The notes beneath the pieces were generated by a model that saw only the letters and a program-made list of their open reading frames with translations, searched no databases and was not told where the DNA came from. Below, piece by piece: positions 6,260-9,312 of a DNA stretch of 9,312 bases. Numbering within the stretch: position 1 is the first letter of the stretch; every line of letters starts with the position of its first letter. Both the position numbers and the translations under genes were made by a program. This DNA comes from DYTO01 sp040757795 (GTDB taxonomy: Archaea > Hadarchaeota > Hadarchaeia > Hadarchaeales > Hadarchaeaceae). The stretch is taken from contig JBFLWG010000038.1 of NCBI GenBank assembly GCA_040757795.1, positions 1-9,312 on the forward strand, in the 5' to 3' direction.

Positions 6260-7066
6260 TCATAACGATTCCCGGAGCGACTCTATTTTGAGGCCCAAGC
6301 TTTTGATAAACGTCTCCCAGTTCGGGCGCTGGTCGACAGGAATGTAGTGGTTGGTGGAGTCTCGGATGTACCTCCAGTTTCCGTGCGCCGTTTCAAGTTT
6401 TTCCGCAACCTTTTTCATGAACTCATCCACACCGAGTCGCAGTTTTAGAAATTTCAGCATTTTCCGGATGGCCGTCTTCAACACTTTTTCGTCAAACTCC
6501 AGTTCTAACATGTGAAAAACATCGTACATGTCCTTCCCCTCAACCCTGTCGTGGATAGCGGTCAACTTTCTGGCCAGCATGTCCTCCAACGAGTAAACCT
6601 TGACCACCGATGGGGGCGATGGCAGAAATGTAGAACTAACTGCTACTTCCCCCGGCCGTCTGGCAGCAACCAAGCGGGTGAAGCTCAGATAAAACTCCAC
6701 CCTTATCCTGTCCCGCTCCCCAAACTCGTTTGGGAAGTAGCAGTCAAACCTAGCAGTGCGGTGCATGACTTTCGGCTCAGAGACCTCGAACCCGCTCACG
6801 CGCCCCATTACTGTTTTCGCCTTTTTGATCCGCTCTGCCACCGAAAGCTTTGAAATTAAATCCACGTCGATGTCTTCCGAGAACCGCGCCACCTTCTGGA
6901 TGTAAACTCGGTTCAGGACAGTCCCGCCCTTTAACACCACAAACTCATCCTTGAGTGCCGTCGCTAGCTGTCCAATCATCAGCGAAAGCTTTTCGTCTTT
7001 TGAGATGAACTTCCTCCCCAAGCCGGTTTTTGCCGCCACCAAGCTTATCATGTCAACGTCCGCCAT
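6260..7066 (-). CDS. abiEii: AbiEii-type nucleotidyltransferase toxin
   Basis: This 268-residue protein is close to the family's usual size. It has the AbiEii (DUF1814) nucleotidyltransferase motifs: LKGGTVLNRVY (45-55), then RFSEDIDVDL (61-70) with metal-ligand candidates Asp65 and Asp67, a strand RVEFYLS (122-128), and YSLEDMLARKLTAIHDR (158-174) with Lys167, followed by KDMYDVFHM (178-186). Members of this family are NTP-dependent toxins; some relatives (MenT) add nucleotides to tRNA acceptor ends, and AbiEii causes growth arrest during phage infection. It starts at ATG 7066, inside the last codons of abiEi, with a 14-base overlap and GGAG at 7074-7077 seven bases upstream, so toxin translation should be coupled to the antitoxin. 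The sequence is AT-richer than the flanking smc and ppdK genes, consistent with horizontal gain. No broken motif was seen. Confidence 0.9.
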   Translation of the reverse strand: MADVDMISLVAAKTGLGRKFISKDEKLSLMIGQLATALKDEFVVLKGGTVLNRVYIQKVARFSEDIDVDLISKLSVAERIKKAKTVMGRVSGFEVSEPKVMHRTARFDCYFPNEFGERDRIRVEFYLSFTRLVAARRPGEVAVSSTFLPSPPSVVKVYSLEDMLARKLTAIHDRVEGKDMYDVFHMLELEFDEKVLKTAIRKMLKFLKLRLGVDEFMKKVAEKLETAHGNWRYIRDSTNHYIPVDQRPNWETFIKSLGLKIESLRESL

Positions 7067-7853
7067 AATACCACTCCAAAATCGCCTTCTCGCCTAAATT
7101 GTCCATCACCTGCCAGGTGGGGATCCACTTTCCAGCGCTTTTTTCTGAAGGCACCAAACGCGTTCGAGTCTTCACCCGGCGTGAAAAATAATCAAGGACA
7201 AAATCTGGAACTTCCTTTCCAATCCCGTGCAGCAGACCCACCACATATGCGGTTCGCTGGCAGAGGGAATCCGAAGCAAAGCGCCTGAAGTACAGTAGAA
7301 ACTCTCGCCAATCAAACTTCGCCTCAAACATGGCCTTGGAAAGTGTGGAGTACCCGCCGGCATGGGATGGCTTGTAAAAACAATCAAAGAAAGTCTTCGC
7401 CAAGCTAGAAACCCAAAGGCGCTCAAACCACGCCTCGCCAGTTGCGCGTTCTCCCATAGCCACAGCTTTGAATATCAGCTGGCCAATCTTCAGCTCCTTT
7501 GAGGTACGCGGGGTGGCGATGAAAACCGTGGTGGGTTCGTATTCAAGAAGCCCATACAACTTAAGTGCGGAAGAGAAAGCCAAGTAACCTGGAAACACGT
7601 CAAGTGCTATGCGAAATGGGTTGTCCAGCTCTGGGGCATCGGACGGTCGTTCTTGATGGAGATACAGGCCTTTCTTAAGTCGATGAAAGTATCCTTTCCG
7701 CAAGAGTGCAGAAGAAGCGCGATTTACTGCTTGTCTTGACAGCGTGGGGCAAAGCTCGTAAAGCTGCTCATTTGTGATTGTCATTCTTCCCGTGTTGCGC
7801 GCCGCGTTCATCACAACCTGCTCCTGTGGAGACGTGTAGATATTTTTACTCAC
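7053..7853 (-). CDS. abiEi: AbiEi-type antitoxin / transcriptional repressor
   Basis: This 266-residue protein has an N-terminal winged helix-turn-helix (about 8-66, with LSRQAVNRASSALLRKGYF and the wing RLKKGLY). The AbiEi-type C-terminal domain begins near NPFRIALDVFPGYLAFSSALKLYGL (78-102) and continues through TVFIATPR (109-116). In the AbiE system this protein is the antitoxin and also represses its own promoter by binding DNA repeats; the toxin is the overlapping downstream abiEii. The start is GTG at 7853. An in-frame stop lies two codons upstream, no Shine-Dalgarno is present, and a strong TATA box about 25-30 nt upstream implies a nearly leaderless transcript beginning at this codon. 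An internal ATG at 7811 (residue 15) is possible but would cut the first helix. Confidence 0.88.
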   Translation of the reverse strand: MSKNIYTSPQEQVVMNAARNTGRMTITNEQLYELCPTLSRQAVNRASSALLRKGYFHRLKKGLYLHQERPSDAPELDNPFRIALDVFPGYLAFSSALKLYGLLEYEPTTVFIATPRTSKELKIGQLIFKAVAMGERATGEAWFERLWVSSLAKTFFDCFYKPSHAGGYSTLSKAMFEAKFDWREFLLYFRRFASDSLCQRTAYVVGLLHGIGKEVPDFVLDYFSRRVKTRTRLVPSEKSAGKWIPTWQVMDNLGEKAILEWYYGGR

Positions 7854-7877
7854 ATATTACTCTATACTGTAATTAAG

Positions 7878-7885
7878 TTTATAAA
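7878..7885 (-). promoter_or_regulatory. TATA box of the abiEi-abiEii operon
   Basis: TTTATAAA is a perfect TATA palindrome in an AT-rich stretch. It is centred about 29 bp upstream of the GTG start of abiEi. The predicted transcript start falls at about 7853-7857, so the message would begin at or just before the start codon (leaderless). Confidence 0.65.
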
Positions 7886-7891
7886 TTTATC

Positions 7892-7958
7892 TAAAGGTTT
7901 GATTCACTTTTTTATTTTGTCGGTATAAAGGTTTTTCACCAAATAGTGAAAACGTGAA
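7892..7958. promoter_or_regulatory. Candidate AbiEi operator: direct and inverted TTCAC repeats
   Basis: TAAAGGTTTGATTCAC (7892-7907) recurs as TAAAGGTTTTTCAC (7926-7939), 34 bp away. The second copy is the left arm of an inverted repeat TTTTCAC-CAAATA-GTGAAAA (7933-7952). A further GTGAA lies at 7954-7958. The array lies just upstream of the abiEi TATA box, where a self-repressing AbiEi could bind. The repeats are seen in the sequence; the regulator assignment is inference. Confidence 0.5.
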
Positions 7959-7975
7959 TTTCAGGCATGGTTTAA

Positions 7976-7987
7976 CACGCGCGCGTG
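7976..7987. repeat. Perfect 12-bp palindrome CACGCGCGCGTG
   Basis: A perfect self-complementary 12-mer with an alternating CG core lies in the otherwise AT-rich divergent intergenic region, about 70 bp upstream of the ppdK TATA box. It could be a dimeric regulator site. No family can be named from the sequence. Confidence 0.5.
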
Positions 7988-8056
7988 AGGATAGAGCGGT
8001 GTTTTGCAAATGAAGTACCCACAGCAACTGACTTCAACCTAATTCTAAAACACAAC

Positions 8057-8064
8057 TTTTAAAA
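8057..8064 (+). promoter_or_regulatory. TATA box of ppdK
   Basis: TTTTAAAA is centred about 32 bp before the ppdK ATG. A start about 25 nt downstream falls near 8086, leaving a leader of roughly 6 nt. This agrees with the absence of a clear Shine-Dalgarno site before the ATG at 8092. Confidence 0.6.
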
Positions 8065-8091
8065 CGTCCCCCTCGATATGCTGAAGGGCGC

Positions 8092-9312
8092 ATGTCAAAG
8101 AATCTTTACTTCTTCGACGAGGGAGACGGCAAGAACAAGAGGCTGCTGGGCGGGAAGGGCGCCGGCCTCTGCACCATGACCCAGCTCGGGCTTCCGGTCC
8201 CTCCTGGCTTTGTGATTACCACGGAGGTGTGCAAGCGCTACTACGAGCTCGGGGAGAAGATGCCGGATGGCCTGAATGAAGAAGTGAAGGCGGCCATGCA
8301 AAAGCTTGAGAAGCTGTCAGGCAAGCGCTTCGGCGACCCAAGCAACCCTCTCCTCATCTCGATTCGCTCGGGCTCCATGCTCTCGATGCCAGGGATGATG
8401 GACACCATCCTGAATCTGGGGCTGAACGAGGAAACCGTCAAGGGGATGGCAAAGCTCACGGGTGACGAGCGGTTCGCCCATGACGCATTCAGGAGGTTCA
8501 TCCAGATGTTCGGGAAGGTCGTGCTCGGGGTGGACGCGAAGAAATTCGAGGATGCGCTGGAAAGGAAGAAGCATGATGTAGGGGCGAAGGCTGACACTGA
8601 CCTCACGGCTGACGACCTCAAGAAAATTGTTGGGGAATTCAAGTCGATAGTCCGGGGAGACACTGGCTCGGACTTCCCATCCGATCCATGGAAGCAGCTG
8701 GAGTTGGCCATCGGCGCCGTCTTCATGTCGTGGAACAACAAGCGGGCCAACGAGTACAGGAACTATTACAAAATACCTCACGACCTCGGCACGGCCGTCA
8801 ACGTGATGACGATGGTGTTCGGCAACATGGGGGGGGGAGCGGGGACGGGAGTAGCATTCACGAGGAATCCATCTACAGGTGTGCACGAGCTCTACGGCGA
8901 GTTCCTGTTCAACGCCCAAGGCGAGGATGTCGTCGCCGGCATAAGGACGCCGCTCAAGATAGCCGAGCTCGAGAAGAAACACCCGCAGCTGCACGCCCAG
9001 CTCCTCGACATCGCCAGGAAACTGGAGCAGCACTACAGGGAGATGCAGGATGTCGAGTTCACGGTCGAGCGGGGCAAGCTCTACATGCTTCAGACGCGGG
9101 CTGGCAAGCGAACGGCGCAGGCGGCCGTCAAGATTGCCGTGGAGATGGCCGATGAAGGTTTGATAACGAAGGGGGACGCCATCACCAGGATAGAACCTGA
9201 ACAAGTCGAACGCTTGCTTCACAAACAAGTGGACCCAAGCGCCAAGGTGAAGGTGGTGGCAAAGGGGTTGAACGCGAGTCCCGGCGCCGCGGTCGGCAAA
9301 GTCGTTTTTGAC
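8092..9312 (+). CDS. ppdK: Pyruvate, phosphate dikinase, N-terminal 407 residues
   Basis: The frame is open from ATG 8092 to the window end, so the C-terminus is cut off. Family motifs appear in order: GGKGAGL (20-26) with Lys22, PVPPGFVIT (35-43), IRSGSMLSMPGMMDTILNLGLN (91-112) with the nucleotide-site Arg92, SWNNKRANEYR (213-223), GTAVNVMTMVFGNM (233-246), GVAFTRNP (253-260), GEFLFNAQGEDVVAGIRTP (269-287) and VEFTVERGKLYMLQTRAGKRT (321-341). These form the ATP-grasp nucleotide domain. The segment LNASPGAAVGKVVFD (393-407) opens the phosphohistidine domain, whose catalytic His and the pyruvate-binding barrel are outside the window. The enzyme interconverts pyruvate, ATP and phosphate with PEP, AMP and pyrophosphate in the cytoplasm, for gluconeogenesis or PPi-dependent glycolysis. 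The ATG at 8079 is out of frame. Unusual: the loop normally GDDSGTG reads GGGAGTG (247-253), encoded by a run of nine G. Confidence 0.95.
   Translation, partial: MSKNLYFFDEGDGKNKRLLGGKGAGLCTMTQLGLPVPPGFVITTEVCKRYYELGEKMPDGLNEEVKAAMQKLEKLSGKRFGDPSNPLLISIRSGSMLSMPGMMDTILNLGLNEETVKGMAKLTGDERFAHDAFRRFIQMFGKVVLGVDAKKFEDALERKKHDVGAKADTDLTADDLKKIVGEFKSIVRGDTGSDFPSDPWKQLELAIGAVFMSWNNKRANEYRNYYKIPHDLGTAVNVMTMVFGNMGGGAGTGVAFTRNPSTGVHELYGEFLFNAQGEDVVAGIRTPLKIAELEKKHPQLHAQLLDIARKLEQHYREMQDVEFTVERGKLYMLQTRAGKRTAQAAVKIAVEMADEGLITKGDAITRIEPEQVERLLHKQVDPSAKVKVVAKGLNASPGAAVGKVVFD

Noticed and set aside
7809..7811. Internal ATG as the start of abiEi
   Set aside because: It would remove the first helix of the winged HTH, and the TATA spacing fits GTG 7853 better.
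8010..8042. Ten-codon plus-strand frame before ppdK
   Set aside because: Too short, no ribosome site, and it overlaps the promoter region of ppdK.
8241..9228. Long minus-strand open frames opposite ppdK
   Set aside because: The plus-strand frame carries all PPDK motifs in order; the antisense frames are composition shadows.

Overview
The window looks archaeal. Genes start behind TATA-type promoter elements, two of which sit so close to the start codon that the transcripts would be nearly leaderless. Three of the five visible starts are not ATG (TTG for smc, GTG for the kelch gene and abiEi). There is also a cell-surface kelch protein with a C-terminal membrane anchor and many N-glycosylation sequons. 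The mix of Smc/ScpA, kelch surface protein and PPDK at roughly 60-65% GC would fit a euryarchaeal or Thermoplasmatota-like genome, but the phylum is a guess.

Layout, left to right. (1) 1-2577, minus strand: an smc-scpA operon. smc is complete and scpA is cut by the window edge; the smc stop and scpA start are directly adjacent. The Smc protein has both ATPase half-domains with every main motif but is only 745 residues long and shows no recognisable hinge. (2) 2578-2740: smc promoter region with a 22-bp-spaced direct repeat. (3) 2741-6136, minus strand: a 1131-residue secreted, membrane-anchored protein with twelve kelch motifs in two groups of six, a beta-rich module inserted between the groups, three Fn3/Ig-like modules, a Thr-rich stalk and a transmembrane helix. 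(4) 6260-7853, minus strand: an overlapping abiEi-abiEii pair, a type IV-like toxin-antitoxin/abortive infection module with lower GC than its flanks. (5) 7854-8091: divergent intergenic region with the abiEi and ppdK promoters, an inverted repeat and a perfect 12-bp palindrome. (6) 8092-9312, plus strand: the first 407 codons of pyruvate, phosphate dikinase, open at the window end.

Smc and ScpA should work together in chromosome organisation, and AbiEi and AbiEii as antitoxin and toxin. The kelch protein and PPDK appear to be independent transcription units. The most unusual item is the short, apparently hingeless Smc that still sits in an operon with a kleisin. Next are the twin six-blade kelch architecture, with a sequon at the same position in 8 of 12 blades, and a recent blade duplication visible in the DNA.
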